Assembly (NCBI GenBank): GCA_001829495.1 | Contig: MIBJ01000014.1 | Location: 1-42,653 of the forward strand | Direction of reading: 5' to 3' | Source: Spirochaetes bacterium RBG_16_49_21 | Lineage (GTDB): Bacteria > Spirochaetota > UBA4802 > UBA5550 | DNA length: 42,653 nt | In this document: positions 25,161 to 34,705 of the stretch, piece by piece | Numbering within the stretch: the stretch's first letter is position 1 | Layout: the number at the start of each line of letters is the position of its first letter | Notes under the pieces: model-generated | Seen by the model: the letters and a program-made list of their open reading frames with translations, nothing else | Databases searched by the model: none | Told to the model about the DNA's origin: nothing | Translations under genes and position numbers: made by a program

Positions 25161-25859
25161 TTATACCCCTCTTACGTCGCACCTATCGGCGAAAGACAGG
25201 ACGAAATCCCTGAACTGGAAGAGCGTTTCTGCGGAATAAGGCTTGAGCCGCTCCCATGAGCTGTCCAGAAGACGGACGGAGGGGTTGAACTGCTGGAGGC
25301 AGTATTTAGTCACATGGCCGATGGCGTTGCCGATGCCGGCCAGATCATCCAGGGTTATGTATCCGGGAATGCAGGTTGAGCGGACCTCATACTCGATTCC
25401 GCTGTTTTTCAAAACATCGACGCTCTCCGCGATCCGGCTGAAATCAATATCCGCCTTCGTCAGCTCCGGGTATTTTTCCGGGGAGGTCTTGATATCAAGG
25501 GCCGCGTAGTCGATGAGTTTTTTGTCGGACAGGCGGGCGATCACCTCCGGATGCAGGCCGTTCGAGTCGAGCTTGACCGCAAGGGACATCTCTTTGATCC
25601 GCTCTATGAAAGAATCGATGTTTTCCGACAATGTCGGCTCGCCGCCGGTGATCGTAACCCCGTCGATAATATTCTTTCTCTTTCTTAATACCTTGAGGGC
25701 TTCTTCATTGCTCAACAGGGCAAGTTGTTTCCAGCTGTCGGCAAGCTCCGGATTATGGCAATATCCGCACCGTAGATTGCAGCCTCCGCAAAAGAGGACG
25801 GTGCTTATTTTCCCGGGGAAATCGATCAGGGAGGTTTTATATATTCCCCTGATATTCAT
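25161..25859 (-). CDS. nrdG: Anaerobic ribonucleotide reductase activating enzyme (radical SAM)
   Basis: 232 residues. C27-C31-C34 (CNLRCGYC) bind the [4Fe-4S] cluster, preceded by C24; GVTITGGEPTLSENI is the SAM-contacting GGEP motif; SLAVKLDSNG follows. It starts GIYKTSLIDFPGKIS, as in this NrdG subgroup. It makes a glycyl radical on NrdD using SAM. Its ATG lies inside the end of the small glycyl-radical ORF (23-base overlap), so enzyme and substrate peptide are co-translated. Confidence 0.93.
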   Translation of the reverse strand: MNIRGIYKTSLIDFPGKISTVLFCGGCNLRCGYCHNPELADSWKQLALLSNEEALKVLRKRKNIIDGVTITGGEPTLSENIDSFIERIKEMSLAVKLDSNGLHPEVIARLSDKKLIDYAALDIKTSPEKYPELTKADIDFSRIAESVDVLKNSGIEYEVRSTCIPGYITLDDLAGIGNAIGHVTKYCLQQFNPSVRLLDSSWERLKPYSAETLFQFRDFVLSFADRCDVRGV

Positions 25860-26004
25860 ATGCGGGTGTCTGCTCTAACCGGTACACTTTTCGCTCACGG
25901 AATTCTTCCTGCTTTCCCTTGTTCCATTGATTGACCGGCCGGAAGTATCCGACCACCCGCGAATAGACTTCAACCGGGACTTTTAGTTCTTTAGCATTGT
26001 TCAT
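25837..26004 (-). CDS. Separate glycyl-radical C-terminal piece of NrdD
   Basis: 55 residues, own ATG at 26004 with GAGGAG upstream. The core VEVYSRVVGYFRPVNQWNKG, then KQEEFRERKVY, matches the C-terminal end of class III ribonucleotide reductases, where R-V-x-G-Y carries the radical glycine (G19 here). The large NrdD polypeptide upstream ends without this segment. The radical domain would therefore be a separate subunit inserting into the NrdD barrel. A repeat element lies between the two genes, so the split could be old and functional or could stem from insertion; the own ribosome binding site and the overlap with nrdG favour function. Confidence 0.85.
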   Translation of the reverse strand: MNNAKELKVPVEVYSRVVGYFRPVNQWNKGKQEEFRERKVYRLEQTPAYEYQGNI

Positions 26005-26025
26005 AAAATCTCCTCTGTACCTATA

Positions 26026-26138
26026 CTCCCTCCCCCTTGACGGGGGAGGGTTGGGGTGGGGGTGATGAATTTACAGCAATCAAATAATCTTTACTCCTCA
26101 TTCACCCTCCCCTCACCCCTCCCATCAAGGGAGGGGAA
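26026..26138. repeat. CCCTCCCC-type inverted element (copy 1)
   Basis: Left arm CTCCCTCCCCCTTGACGGGG and GAGGGTTGGGGTGGGGGTGA; right arm TCACCCTCCCCTCACCCCTC and CCATCAAGGGAGGGGAA. Related units are at 29190-29284 and, reversed, at 33093-33182. It lies between the glycyl-radical ORF and the large nrdD gene. Confidence 0.65.
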
Positions 26139-26182
26139 TGTTTTAATTAAAAATCGCTTAGCTCAATCTCTCCATATCGGCA

Positions 26183-28216
26183 CTACGCGCTGTCTACTTC
26201 AATGCCGTGCTGTATCAGCTCTTCCGCCGTATGATCATAAGGGCAGTACTTATGCTCGCCGGGAATATACCCGTGAACCGGGCACACGCTGAACGTCGGC
26301 GTGATGGTGAAATAGGGCAGCGCGTAGTTGGCGGCGATTTTTTTCACCAAAAGCTTTACCGCCTGCGGGTCATGAATCTTTTCCCCGAGAAACAGGTGAA
26401 CGACGGTACCGCCGGTAAATTTTGTCTGCAGCCCGTCCTGATGATCGAGCACGTCGAACGGGTCATCGGTGTATCCCACGGGCAGGTGTACTGAGTTGGT
26501 GTAGTAGGGCTCTTTTCCGCCCGATGTCTTTATGTTCGGGTACAGCTTCCGGTCATGGAGTGCAAAACGGTAGCTTACGCCTTCAGCCGGGGTGGCCTCC
26601 AGGTTGAACAGGTTGCCGGTCTCCTCCTGGAAGTGCATGATTGTGTCCCTCATGAAATCGAGCACCCTGACGGCGAATTCTCTCCCCTTAGCAGAAGCGA
26701 TATCCTCATTGAGTATATTCAGGCACGCCTCATTCATTCCGATGAGGCCGATTGTGGAGAAATGGTTTATCCAGTATTTTTTCTCCCGCAGGTAAACATC
26801 CGAGAGGTAATATTTGGTGTACGGATACAGATCGTTTTCCGTAAAATTTTCCAATGCCTTACGCTTGATCTCAAGCGAGTATTTCGCCGTGATCATGAGC
26901 TGAGCGAGAGATTCAAAAAATTCATTCTCATTCCTTGACCGGTACGCAAGGCGCGGCAGGTTTATGGTGACCACGCCGATACTGCCGGTAAGCGGATTTG
27001 CGCCGAAAAGGCCTCCGCCCCGCTTGCGGAGCTCGCGGTTGTCGAGCCGCAGCCGGCAGCACATGGAGCGCGCGTCCTCCGGATCCATATCGGAATTGAT
27101 GAAATTGGCGAAATAGGGTATGCCGTACTTGGCGGTCATCTCCCAGATCCGGTCAAGCTTTCGATTTCCCCAGTCAAAGTTTTTTGTGATATTGTATGTG
27201 GGGATCGGGAAGGTGAATATCCTGTTCTTGGCGTCGCCTTCCGACATGCACTCGGCAAATGCGGTGTTGAAAAGGTCCATCTCATTCTGAAACTCGCCGT
27301 ATGTTTTGTCGCGGATTTCCCCGCCTATTATCGCGAATTCGCCGGCGATGTTGGAGGGCACGGTGAGGTCCAGGGTCACGTTGGTAAAGGGGGTCTGGAA
27401 GCCGACTCGTGTGGGGATATTCATGTTGAAGATGAACTCTTGAAGAGACTGCTTGACCCCTTCATAGGAAAGGTTGTCGTAACGGATGAAGGGCGCCAGA
27501 TACGTATCAAAGTTCGTAAAAGCCTGAGCGCCGGCGGATTCCCCCTGGAGGGTGTAAAAAAAATTGACCACCTGCCCCAAAGCGCTGCGGAAATGTTTCG
27601 CCGGGCTGCTTTCAACTTTTCCCTGCACACCTCCGAATCCCTTCAGGAGAAGGTCTTTGAGATCCCATCCCACGCAGTAAGCGGAGAGAAGCCCCAGGTC
27701 ATGGATATGGAAGTCGCAGTTCACGTGGGCGTTCCGTATCTCCGGCGGATATATCCGCTCGAGCCAGTACTTGGCGGTGATAGCGGTGGCGATGTGGTTG
27801 TTCAGGCCCTGGAGGGAGTAGCTCATGTTGCTGTTTTCATTCACCCGCCAGTCGGAGCGGTCGAGGTAGCTTTCTATCAGTGCAAGGCCTTCGGCAAGCA
27901 GGCTTTTTCCCTCGCGGATCTTCCGGTGCTGTTCGCGGTAGAGGATATACGCCTTGGCTACCTTCGCGTGCCCGCGTTCGATGAGCATCTTCTCGACAAG
28001 GTCCTGCACATTTTCAACCGTGGGGATCCTTCCGTCTTTATAGATGATAGTCAGTATCCCCACCACTGAATCCGAGATGGAACGGGAAGTATTCCGGTCG
28101 CTTCCACCCACTGCCTGGACTGCTTTGTAAATGGCCTCGGTGATTTTTTCCGGATTGAAGGGGACGATTCTTCCATCACGTTTTCGTATGAAATTTGAAA
28201 CAGTGCCGTCGGTCAT
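26183..28216 (-). CDS. nrdD: Anaerobic (class III) ribonucleoside-triphosphate reductase, large part
   Basis: 677 residues from the ATG at 28216, preceded by CCGGAG. An ATP-cone regulatory domain opens it (FIRKRDGRIVPFNPEKITEA). The barrel follows, with NFFYTLQGESAGAQAFTNFD, FTFPIPTYNITKNFDW and CCRLRLDNRELRKRGGGLFG. The end reads CPVHGYIPGEHKYCPYD, like the zinc-site region, but each Cys pair has lost its second Cys (CPVH, CPYD). The enzyme reduces ribonucleotides to deoxyribonucleotides without oxygen. The RVxGY glycyl-radical motif is missing and is found in the 55-residue ORF downstream. Gene order nrdD, radical peptide, nrdG. Confidence 0.94.
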   Translation of the reverse strand: MTDGTVSNFIRKRDGRIVPFNPEKITEAIYKAVQAVGGSDRNTSRSISDSVVGILTIIYKDGRIPTVENVQDLVEKMLIERGHAKVAKAYILYREQHRKIREGKSLLAEGLALIESYLDRSDWRVNENSNMSYSLQGLNNHIATAITAKYWLERIYPPEIRNAHVNCDFHIHDLGLLSAYCVGWDLKDLLLKGFGGVQGKVESSPAKHFRSALGQVVNFFYTLQGESAGAQAFTNFDTYLAPFIRYDNLSYEGVKQSLQEFIFNMNIPTRVGFQTPFTNVTLDLTVPSNIAGEFAIIGGEIRDKTYGEFQNEMDLFNTAFAECMSEGDAKNRIFTFPIPTYNITKNFDWGNRKLDRIWEMTAKYGIPYFANFINSDMDPEDARSMCCRLRLDNRELRKRGGGLFGANPLTGSIGVVTINLPRLAYRSRNENEFFESLAQLMITAKYSLEIKRKALENFTENDLYPYTKYYLSDVYLREKKYWINHFSTIGLIGMNEACLNILNEDIASAKGREFAVRVLDFMRDTIMHFQEETGNLFNLEATPAEGVSYRFALHDRKLYPNIKTSGGKEPYYTNSVHLPVGYTDDPFDVLDHQDGLQTKFTGGTVVHLFLGEKIHDPQAVKLLVKKIAANYALPYFTITPTFSVCPVHGYIPGEHKYCPYDHTAEELIQHGIEVDSA

Positions 28217-28410
28217 GTAAAAACTCCGGGGTTGCGGTGATTTCTGCATGTACAAAATTAAAATACGATCCGCCCGTAACCGGATGCGGTTACCGCTACA
28301 GGTATGGGAAACCTAATGAGACATAATACTTGAAAAATAGTACAACTACGTGTACGGCGCAATATAAAAAAAGTCAATAAAATTATGTCTCTTTGAAAAA
28401 AATATAGAAA

Positions 28411-28466
28411 ATATGCTCCGCACCGAAGGCGAGGACGCACGTCCTCGCCTTCGGTACGGAGCATAT
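28411..28466. repeat. GAAGGCG palindromic element (56 bp)
   Basis: 27-bp arms (ATATGCTCCG..., 28411-28437 with 28440-28466) pair with a single mismatch around CA. The inner part CCGAAGGCGAGGACG matches the family core; the outer ATATGCTCCG arms are unique to this site. It lies between the divergent nrdD and 28546 genes. Upstream of nrdD there is also a small stem, GTAACCG/CGGTTAC, at about 28276-28294. Confidence 0.85.
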
Positions 28467-28545
28467 TTAAATGTATTTTCCGGCCATCTTTCCCGATATA
28501 ATATAATGGAATATACCAGATGTCATGTTATTAAGGAGATCTGCG

Positions 28546-29067
28546 ATGAAAAAGGCAATGATTGCTGCGGGTATTATACTTTTTCTGGTGACGCTGACGG
28601 TTTCTAAAGGCAATACCCGGCTAAAATCCACCGTGATCGATACCATCAAGATTACCAGCAGTGACCTGCCTGCGGGCTTTACGTTCGGCAAGGTTCCGGA
28701 GGTATATAAAAAGACGCTCAAGGATAATCCATGGATGATGGACAAGGATGCAATAAAGCGGCTTGCCGATAAAATTTATCCGGGCGGAGATTACCATAAA
28801 ATTGAAAGCATGTATGTAACCATCATAGCGGCCAAGCAGAGACCTTACGGTGATGACATAGTCTGCTATTTGATCCTGTTCAAGGACGATAAATCCACGA
28901 GGGACGAAATCAAAAAGGTGGCCGAATTTACCGGTTTCAACAGCGACCGGTGCATAGTTCTCACCAAAGATAACCTCGCTGTTTTTCTTTTTGTCGACGA
29001 TATCAATAATTTTCACTATATCAGAGACATGGCGGTGACCATGGAAGAAAGGATAAAAAATTTATAG
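28546..29067 (+). CDS. Secreted protein of unknown function
   Basis: 173 residues. The start at 28546 has AAGGAG seven bases upstream. A signal peptide is likely (KKAMIAAGIILFLVTLTVSK). The mature part reads DLPAGFTFGKVPEVYKKTLK, YVTIIAAKQRPYGDDIVCYL and DNLAVFLFVDDINNFHYIRD, an alternating beta/alpha pattern with no motif I recognise. No lipobox. It stands alone between palindromic elements. Confidence 0.75.
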   Translation: MKKAMIAAGIILFLVTLTVSKGNTRLKSTVIDTIKITSSDLPAGFTFGKVPEVYKKTLKDNPWMMDKDAIKRLADKIYPGGDYHKIESMYVTIIAAKQRPYGDDIVCYLILFKDDKSTRDEIKKVAEFTGFNSDRCIVLTKDNLAVFLFVDDINNFHYIRDMAVTMEERIKNL

Positions 29068-29111
29068 CCCGACCGCTTGACGATCGGATAAATTGCTTTT
29101 ATTTTTATATT

Positions 29112-29141
29112 AGAAGGCGAGGATGCGCATCCTCGCCTTCT
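29112..29141. repeat. GAAGGCG palindromic element (30 bp, perfect)
   Basis: AGAAGGCGAGGATGC and its exact complement, with no loop. Only the core is present; outer arms are missing. It lies 45 bases past a stop codon. No T-run follows immediately, but it might still act as a transcription end. Confidence 0.85.
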
Positions 29142-29189
29142 GGTCGATTTCCTTTCCTGTTGCTTTTAATCCTTGCATTTATTTAATAA

Positions 29190-29284
29190 CTCCCTCCCCC
29201 TAGATGGGGGAGGGCCGGGGTGGGGGTGAAAAGGGATTTGCCGCGTAATCACCCTCCCCTCACCCCTCCCATCAAGGGAGGGGA
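29190..29284. repeat. CCCTCCCC-type inverted element (copy 2)
   Basis: CTCCCTCCCCCTAGATGGGG ... AATCACCCTCCCCTCACCCC ... TCAAGGGAGGGGA, the same arms as copy 1 with a shorter centre. Upstream of clpB. Confidence 0.65.
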
Positions 29285-29369
29285 ATAAGATCGTTCCCGT
29301 GTTCCTTTATCTTGCACATAGGGATACAGGAAGAAGAGATCTACATTTTATATTTGGAGCCCCTATGCA

Positions 29370-31952
29370 ATGAGGATGGATAAGCTGACCTTGAAGGCGC
29401 AGAATGCCGTCAATACGGCGCAGAATATCGCGACGGACATGAATCATTACGAGATACAGCCGGAGCATCTGCTGCTGTCGCTCATCGACCAGGAGGGGGG
29501 CATTTTCGGCTCCATAGCGCAGAAGATCGGCGCTTCCGTCCCTGATCTGAGAAACGAGGCGGACGCGGCAGTCAAGTCTCTCCCCCGCCAGGTGGGAGCC
29601 GGACCGGGCGGCGGCGCGCTCTCATCCTCACTGCGGGATATCCTGAACGAGGCCTGGAACGAGGCGGTGGCCCTTAAGGACGATTACCTGAGCACCGAAC
29701 ACATGATCCTTGCCCTTTCATCCAAGGGAAGCGGCAAGGCCCGGAAGATCTTAAACGAGCACGGTTTTATCCGGGATAACATCATCAAGGTGCTGAAAGA
29801 CATCCGCGGAAGCAAGCGGGCCGACGACGAAAACGCGGAGGAAAAATACAACGCCCTCGAGCGGTACAGCAGGGACCTGACCAAGCTCGCGCGCCTGAAC
29901 AAGCTCGACCCGGTGATAGGCAGAAACGAGGAGATACGTCGAGTAATGCAGGTGCTCACCCGGCGCACCAAGAACAACCCGGTGCTCATCGGCGAGCCGG
30001 GCGTCGGCAAGACCGCGATCGTGGAGGGGCTCGCGCGTCGCATAGTGGAGGGCGACGTGCCGGAAAATTTGAAAAACAAGCGCCTGGTCGCCCTGGACAT
30101 GGGCGCGCTCATAGCCGGCGCAAAGTACCGCGGCGAATTCGAGGAGCGGCTTAAGGCAGTGATCAACGAGGTTGAGGAATCGGCGGGCGACGTGATGCTC
30201 TTCATCGACGAGCTTCACACCCTGGTGGGGGCCGGGGCGGCCGAGGGTGCGGTGGACGCCTCCAACATGCTCAAGCCGGCGCTTGCGCGCGGCGATCTTC
30301 GCTGCATCGGCGCCACGACCCTGAACGAGTACCAGAAATATATCGAGAAGGACAAGGCTCTGGAGCGCCGGTTCCAGCCGGTCTTTACCAAGGAGCCGTC
30401 CGTGGAGGACACCATCGCGATCCTGCGCGGCCTCAAGGAGAAATATGAGGTCCATCACGGGGTGAGGATATCCGACTCCGCCTGCGTGGCCGCGGGGGTT
30501 CTGTCCGATCGGTATATAACCGACCGGTTTTTGCCCGACAAGGCGATCGACCTGATCGATGAGGCGGCCTCGCGCATTAAAATGGAGATCGATTCAATGC
30601 CGATCGAGATCGACGAGATCGAGCGGAAGATCCGCCAGCTCATGATCGAGACCGAGGCGCTTAAAAAGGAGAAGGACAAGGCGTCCAAAGAGCGGCTCGA
30701 TAAAATAAAAGAGATGCTCGCAAACCTGAACGAGAAGAAGAACACGCTGGTGGCGCAGTGGAGGAACGAGAAGGGGGTCATCACCGAGATACGCAGGATC
30801 AAGGAGCAGATCGACCAGCTCCGCACCGAGGAGCAGCGCGCCGAGCGCGCGGGGAATCTGAACCTGGTAGCCGAAATCCGTTACGGCAGGATAGCGGAGC
30901 TTGAGAAGAAGCTCACGGCGGCGAACGACAGGCTCAAATCGATGCAGGGCGGCAAGACCCTTCTTAAAGAAGAGGTGACCGAGCAGGAGATCGCCTCAGT
31001 CGTGTCGCGCTGGACCGGAATCCCGGTTTCCCGGATGCTGGAAGGCGAGAAGGAGAAGCTTCTCAGGATGGAATCGATCATCGAGAAGAGGGTCGTAGGC
31101 CAGCGTGAGGCCATAACCGCCATTTCAGACGCAGTCCGGCGCTCCCGCTCCGGCATTCAGGACCCGGACCGTCCCATCGGGTCGTTCATATTCCTGGGCC
31201 CCACCGGCGTGGGCAAGACCGAGACCGCAAAGGCGGTGGCCGAGTTCATGTTCAACGACGAAAAGGCCATCATCAGAATAGACATGTCGGAGTACATGGA
31301 AAAGCATTCAGTGTCCCGGCTCATAGGCGCGCCTCCCGGGTACGTGGGATACGAAGAAGGGGGACAGCTGACCGAGGCGGTGCGGCGCCGGCCCTATGCG
31401 GTCATTCTCTTTGACGAGATCGAGAAGGCGCACGGCGACGTGTTCAATATCTTTTTACAAATCCTTGACGAGGGGAGGCTTACCGATTCCAAGGGCAGGC
31501 TCGTGGATTTCAAGAATTGCCTCATCGTCATGACGTCGAACATCGGCACATCATATATCAGCGACGCCTCGATCCCGTATGAGGAGCGGCGCCGGGGCGT
31601 GGAGCAGGAGCTCAAGCTTCACTTCAAGCCCGAGTTCCTGAACCGGGTGGACGAGGTCATCATTTTCAATCCGCTCTCGCGCGAGAATATCATGGAGATC
31701 GTGAAGCTCCAGCTTCATGAGGTTGCTTCCCGGCTCAGGGAGCGGGGCGTTTCGCTCGAGCTTACCAAGCGCGCCCTTGATTTTCTGGCTCATGAAGGAT
31801 ATGACCCGCAGTTCGGAGCCCGTCCCCTGAAGCGCGGAATCCAGAAGCACCTCCTGAATCCGCTGTCCGTGCAGCTTCTCTCCGGCGAGGCGCTTCCGGA
31901 GCACAAGATCAAGGTCGATTCGGACGGGAAGAAAGTAATTTTCGGCAAATAA
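29370..31952 (+). CDS. clpB: Chaperone ClpB (disaggregase)
   Basis: 860 residues, full length. N-terminal Clp repeat domain ([20 protein letters not shown]); first AAA+ module with Walker A GEPGVGKT and Walker [19 protein letters not shown]; a coiled-coil middle domain (~410-525, [20 protein letters not shown]), which marks ClpB rather than ClpA/C; second AAA+ module with [16 protein letters not shown] and [11 protein letters not shown]; no ClpP-binding IGF loop seen. It pulls proteins out of aggregates with DnaK. The start could be the ATG at 29370 or two codons later. No CIRCE or clear heat-shock promoter is visible upstream. Confidence 0.96.
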   Translation: MRMDKLTLKAQNAVNTAQNIATDMNHYEIQPEHLLLSLIDQEGGIFGSIAQKIGASVPDLRNEADAAVKSLPRQVGAGPGGGALSSSLRDILNEAWNEAVALKDDYLSTEHMILALSSKGSGKARKILNEHGFIRDNIIKVLKDIRGSKRADDENAEEKYNALERYSRDLTKLARLNKLDPVIGRNEEIRRVMQVLTRRTKNNPVLIGEPGVGKTAIVEGLARRIVEGDVPENLKNKRLVALDMGALIAGAKYRGEFEERLKAVINEVEESAGDVMLFIDELHTLVGAGAAEGAVDASNMLKPALARGDLRCIGATTLNEYQKYIEKDKALERRFQPVFTKEPSVEDTIAILRGLKEKYEVHHGVRISDSACVAAGVLSDRYITDRFLPDKAIDLIDEAASRIKMEIDSMPIEIDEIERKIRQLMIETEALKKEKDKASKERLDKIKEMLANLNEKKNTLVAQWRNEKGVITEIRRIKEQIDQLRTEEQRAERAGNLNLVAEIRYGRIAELEKKLTAANDRLKSMQGGKTLLKEEVTEQEIASVVSRWTGIPVSRMLEGEKEKLLRMESIIEKRVVGQREAITAISDAVRRSRSGIQDPDRPIGSFIFLGPTGVGKTETAKAVAEFMFNDEKAIIRIDMSEYMEKHSVSRLIGAPPGYVGYEEGGQLTEAVRRRPYAVILFDEIEKAHGDVFNIFLQILDEGRLTDSKGRLVDFKNCLIVMTSNIGTSYISDASIPYEERRRGVEQELKLHFKPEFLNRVDEVIIFNPLSRENIMEIVKLQLHEVASRLRERGVSLELTKRALDFLAHEGYDPQFGARPLKRGIQKHLLNPLSVQLLSGEALPEHKIKVDSDGKKVIFGK

Positions 31953-32087
31953 TCAAAAAAAGAATGGATTTTACTTTTTTTATTTTGTAATTTTGAAGAT
32001 ATTTGGCGGATTTGTTGCAAAATTCAAGAATCATGATTTTGCAATAAATTTAGTCTTCGATTAAACACGATTTTGGGAGGACTTATA

Positions 32088-33083
32088 ATGAAAAAAATAT
32101 TATATAGAGGCATCCTTTCGGCTGCACTGCTCGTGGCGCTCGCCGCTCATAAGGCGAATGCATGGATTATTTTTAACAGCAGTTTCGGCACACCCGCATC
32201 GCAGCAGGCGTTGAACGATGCATTGCTAAAGTATCAACACCAGGCAAAACTGGTGAAGGGATTCGCCAACGCGAGCGCGTATTCTTCGCACACGGCAACG
32301 CAGCGGGGATTTCAGGGATACGATAAATTCGCCATCACCCTGGGTACCATGGCCGGCGCGCAGGTGCCGGCCACCACGTCGAACCTGTCCTATTATAAGC
32401 ATCTTGCCGATAAGCTCAATAAGCAGGGAGACGTGTATGTGGGCCTGGCATGGAACGCCTGGGCGCTCAACGTAGGAGTGAAGCTTCCCGCGGACCTGTA
32501 CCTGTCGGGAAAATTCGGAAAGCTGAAATACTCTTACCAGGAGTATGATTTCGACGGCACCAACACCGGCTTCATGATCAATTACCAGGTCATCAAACCG
32601 GTGTCGCCGCCGGTCAAGATCATCCTGTGGCGGGGCATCTCCATCGGTACCGGCTTTCTCTGGCAGTACAACAAAACCGCCTATAATTATAAGGCGGGCT
32701 CCATAACCTCGGGCCCGTTTCTCATTAAACCCAATATGAAAATTTTTTCCCGGAGCGAATCGTACGTCATTCCGGTGGAGGTATCGACTGCGCTCCGCCT
32801 TTTCTGGTTCCTCAATCTCCATGCAGGCGGCGGCATCGACTTCGCTCTGGGATCATCGCGGCTGAATTATTCAGGTACCGGCCTTGTCATCAATACCGCA
32901 GGCCCGAGTATCGGCTTATACACGCTATACGGAAGGCAGGGCGGCACCGGACCGACCAACTTTTTGCCAAAGATATTTTGCGGCCCGGGCTTAAGCCTGG
33001 GACCGGTCATTATCGACATTCCCTTCACCTATTACTTTAACGACGGCTTTAACGTCGGCGTTACCGTGGGCGTAGTGTGGTGA
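32088..33083 (+). CDS. Probable outer-membrane beta-barrel protein
   Basis: 331 residues. GGGAGGACTTATA precedes the ATG. A classical signal peptide ends ALAAHKANA|W (about residue 25). The mature protein is rich in Gly, Tyr and alternating hydrophobic strands (LYLSGKFGKLKYSYQEYDF, ISIGTGFLWQYNKTAYNYK, LSLGPVIIDIPFTYYFNDGF) and ends VGVTVGVVW, with a terminal aromatic residue, as outer-membrane barrels do. Family not recognised. It is the gene before an AsmA-like protein, with a repeat element in between. Confidence 0.72.
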   Translation: MKKILYRGILSAALLVALAAHKANAWIIFNSSFGTPASQQALNDALLKYQHQAKLVKGFANASAYSSHTATQRGFQGYDKFAITLGTMAGAQVPATTSNLSYYKHLADKLNKQGDVYVGLAWNAWALNVGVKLPADLYLSGKFGKLKYSYQEYDFDGTNTGFMINYQVIKPVSPPVKIILWRGISIGTGFLWQYNKTAYNYKAGSITSGPFLIKPNMKIFSRSESYVIPVEVSTALRLFWFLNLHAGGGIDFALGSSRLNYSGTGLVINTAGPSIGLYTLYGRQGGTGPTNFLPKIFCGPGLSLGPVIIDIPFTYYFNDGFNVGVTVGVVW

Positions 33084-33092
33084 TTAAAGTAG

Positions 33093-33182
33093 TTCCCCTC
33101 CCTTGATGGGAGGGGCAAGGGGAGGGTGAGCTTTGGCATACAGAATAATCCACCCCAGCCCTCCCCCATCAAGGGGGAGGGA
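33093..33182. repeat. CCCTCCCC-type inverted element (copy 3, reversed)
   Basis: TTCCCCTCCCTTGATGGGAG, GGGGAGGGTGAG ... CCACCCCAGCCCTCCCCCAT and CAAGGGGGAGGGAG. Arms as in the copies at 26.0 and 29.2 kb but in the other direction. Confidence 0.65.
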
Positions 33183-33259
33183 GAAAAAGAATTTAACCAA
33201 ATTAGCTTATATCGAGTAATTACATAAACAAAATTTCTGATATAAAGGAGAAGCGCAAA

Positions 33260-34705
33260 ATGGGGAAAAAGCTTGTAAAGATTTTTGGCGGCATACTGGC
33301 GGTTATCGTCCTACTGGTCATTATAGCGAGTGTTGCACTGATCCTTATCGTGAATAAAGGGATGGTTGAGAATCAGATGGAGAAGGCCCTGAGCAGGCGC
33401 GTGCAAATAGAAAAGATCAGAGTGGGCATATTCTCGATAGTTTCGGGAATTGAGGTGAAGAACGTAAAAATCTCGAATTTCAAGACTGAAAAGCAGCTTG
33501 CGATGCTCAAGGGAAAGCCGGTTCCCCCGGGCGATATCTTCGTCAGCATGGAAGCATTGCGGCTGAAGTTTCGTCTCATGCAGCTTCTGAGGAAAAAGTT
33601 CGAGCTTACGGAACTTGTTATGTACGCCCCGTTCGTCAATGTGACGAAGAGCAGGGATGGCGTGTTCAATTTCGACGATCTCCTTCGTCCGAAAAAGCTG
33701 ACGAAGGAGGAACGGGAGGCGCTTGAGAAAAAGAAGGCCGCGGAAGCAGCCAAGCCGAAAAAGCCGTTTACCGCGGATGATCTGCCGGTGGCGGTCACGG
33801 TCGGCGAGCTGGGCATAAAGAACGGGAGCGTCAACTATTACGACGGCAAGCTCGACCAGAGATTCAAGGTTTATAAGCTCACCGCGCTCGTTTATGACAT
33901 ACGGATCGATCCAAAAAATTTGGAGAAGAATGATGACGTCAAGGTAAAGATATACATGGCGATTCAGTCAGTCGGCCCGGTTAAAACCGGAAGCGTCAAG
34001 TCGTTCGACATTACCTTTGACGTAACCGGGAACGTGAAGCCTTTCGACCTTAAGACCCGGAAACTCGATCCGGAGGCACGGCTCCACGCCGGGTCGCCCG
34101 AGGGGCAGTTTACCGGGCTTCAGATCTTCAACACCATGGCGGCCGACACCGTCCTGACCAAATATATCGGGGATCAGCTTTCCTTTCTGAAAGGGAAACA
34201 GGAGTGGAAGGGCTCCAAAGCCGCCTCCGTGGATATATGGTATAAGGCTGATCGTGCAAAGCTTTCCAACGGCAATCTCAGTATCAAGGATGCGAGCCTT
34301 CTGTTCGCCGGCACCGTCAATACCGCCACCACGGCTCTTGACGCCGACCTGGACCTGGAGCTGAGCAAGGCCCGTAACAGCGCGGTCATGGCCGGCATCA
34401 GGAAACAGGTGGAATCCGGCCTGAAGCGCCTCGGCGTGAAGAAATACGCAAATCCGGAAAAGATAGCTGAAACGGCGTCGAAGCCGCTTGTCAATGACCG
34501 CGGGATGATATATATGAAGTTCAAGGTTACCGGCACCATGAGCAAACCGGATTCAAAGCTCGTTCATCCTTCGCTCGGCTCGCTTGACGCCGTCATCAAG
34601 CAGGTTGTCGGGAATGTCCTGATCGAAGCCGGCAAGGAAGAGGGCAAGAAGGCGGTTGAAAAGGAAGGCAAGAAGCTGATTAAAAAACTGCCGAAGCTGT
34701 TTTAG
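33260..34705 (+). CDS. AsmA-like inner-membrane-anchored protein
   Basis: 481 residues. One N-terminal membrane segment (KIFGGILAVIVLLVIIASVA) anchors a periplasmic part. The following region, QMEKALSRRVQIEKIRVGIF and EVKNVKISNF ... VSMEALRLKFRLMQLLRKKF ... ELTELVMYAPFVNVTKSRDG, is the typical start of the AsmA/TamB superfamily, thought to bridge lipids between the membranes. A Lys/Glu-rich linker (about 145-170) and a more variable C-terminal half follow, ending in a Lys-rich tail. AAGGAGAAG precedes the ATG. Its stop overlaps the convergent hydrolase gene by four bases. Confidence 0.78.
   Translation: MGKKLVKIFGGILAVIVLLVIIASVALILIVNKGMVENQMEKALSRRVQIEKIRVGIFSIVSGIEVKNVKISNFKTEKQLAMLKGKPVPPGDIFVSMEALRLKFRLMQLLRKKFELTELVMYAPFVNVTKSRDGVFNFDDLLRPKKLTKEEREALEKKKAAEAAKPKKPFTADDLPVAVTVGELGIKNGSVNYYDGKLDQRFKVYKLTALVYDIRIDPKNLEKNDDVKVKIYMAIQSVGPVKTGSVKSFDITFDVTGNVKPFDLKTRKLDPEARLHAGSPEGQFTGLQIFNTMAADTVLTKYIGDQLSFLKGKQEWKGSKAASVDIWYKADRAKLSNGNLSIKDASLLFAGTVNTATTALDADLDLELSKARNSAVMAGIRKQVESGLKRLGVKKYANPEKIAETASKPLVNDRGMIYMKFKVTGTMSKPDSKLVHPSLGSLDAVIKQVVGNVLIEAGKEEGKKAVEKEGKKLIKKLPKLF

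Noticed and set aside
28256..28380. NrdR boxes or a cobalamin riboswitch upstream of nrdD
   Set aside because: The partial inverted repeat near 28330-28350 does not match the NrdR box, and no B12-box was found.
28258..28607. Two opposed short ORFs beginning with nearly the same residues (MLRTEGED...)
   Set aside because: Both read through the palindrome at 28411-28466, which makes the same peptide on each strand; no ribosome binding site or family similarity.
29287..29369. Heat-shock control element before clpB
   Set aside because: No CIRCE inverted repeat (TTAGCACTC...) and no convincing sigma32-like boxes.
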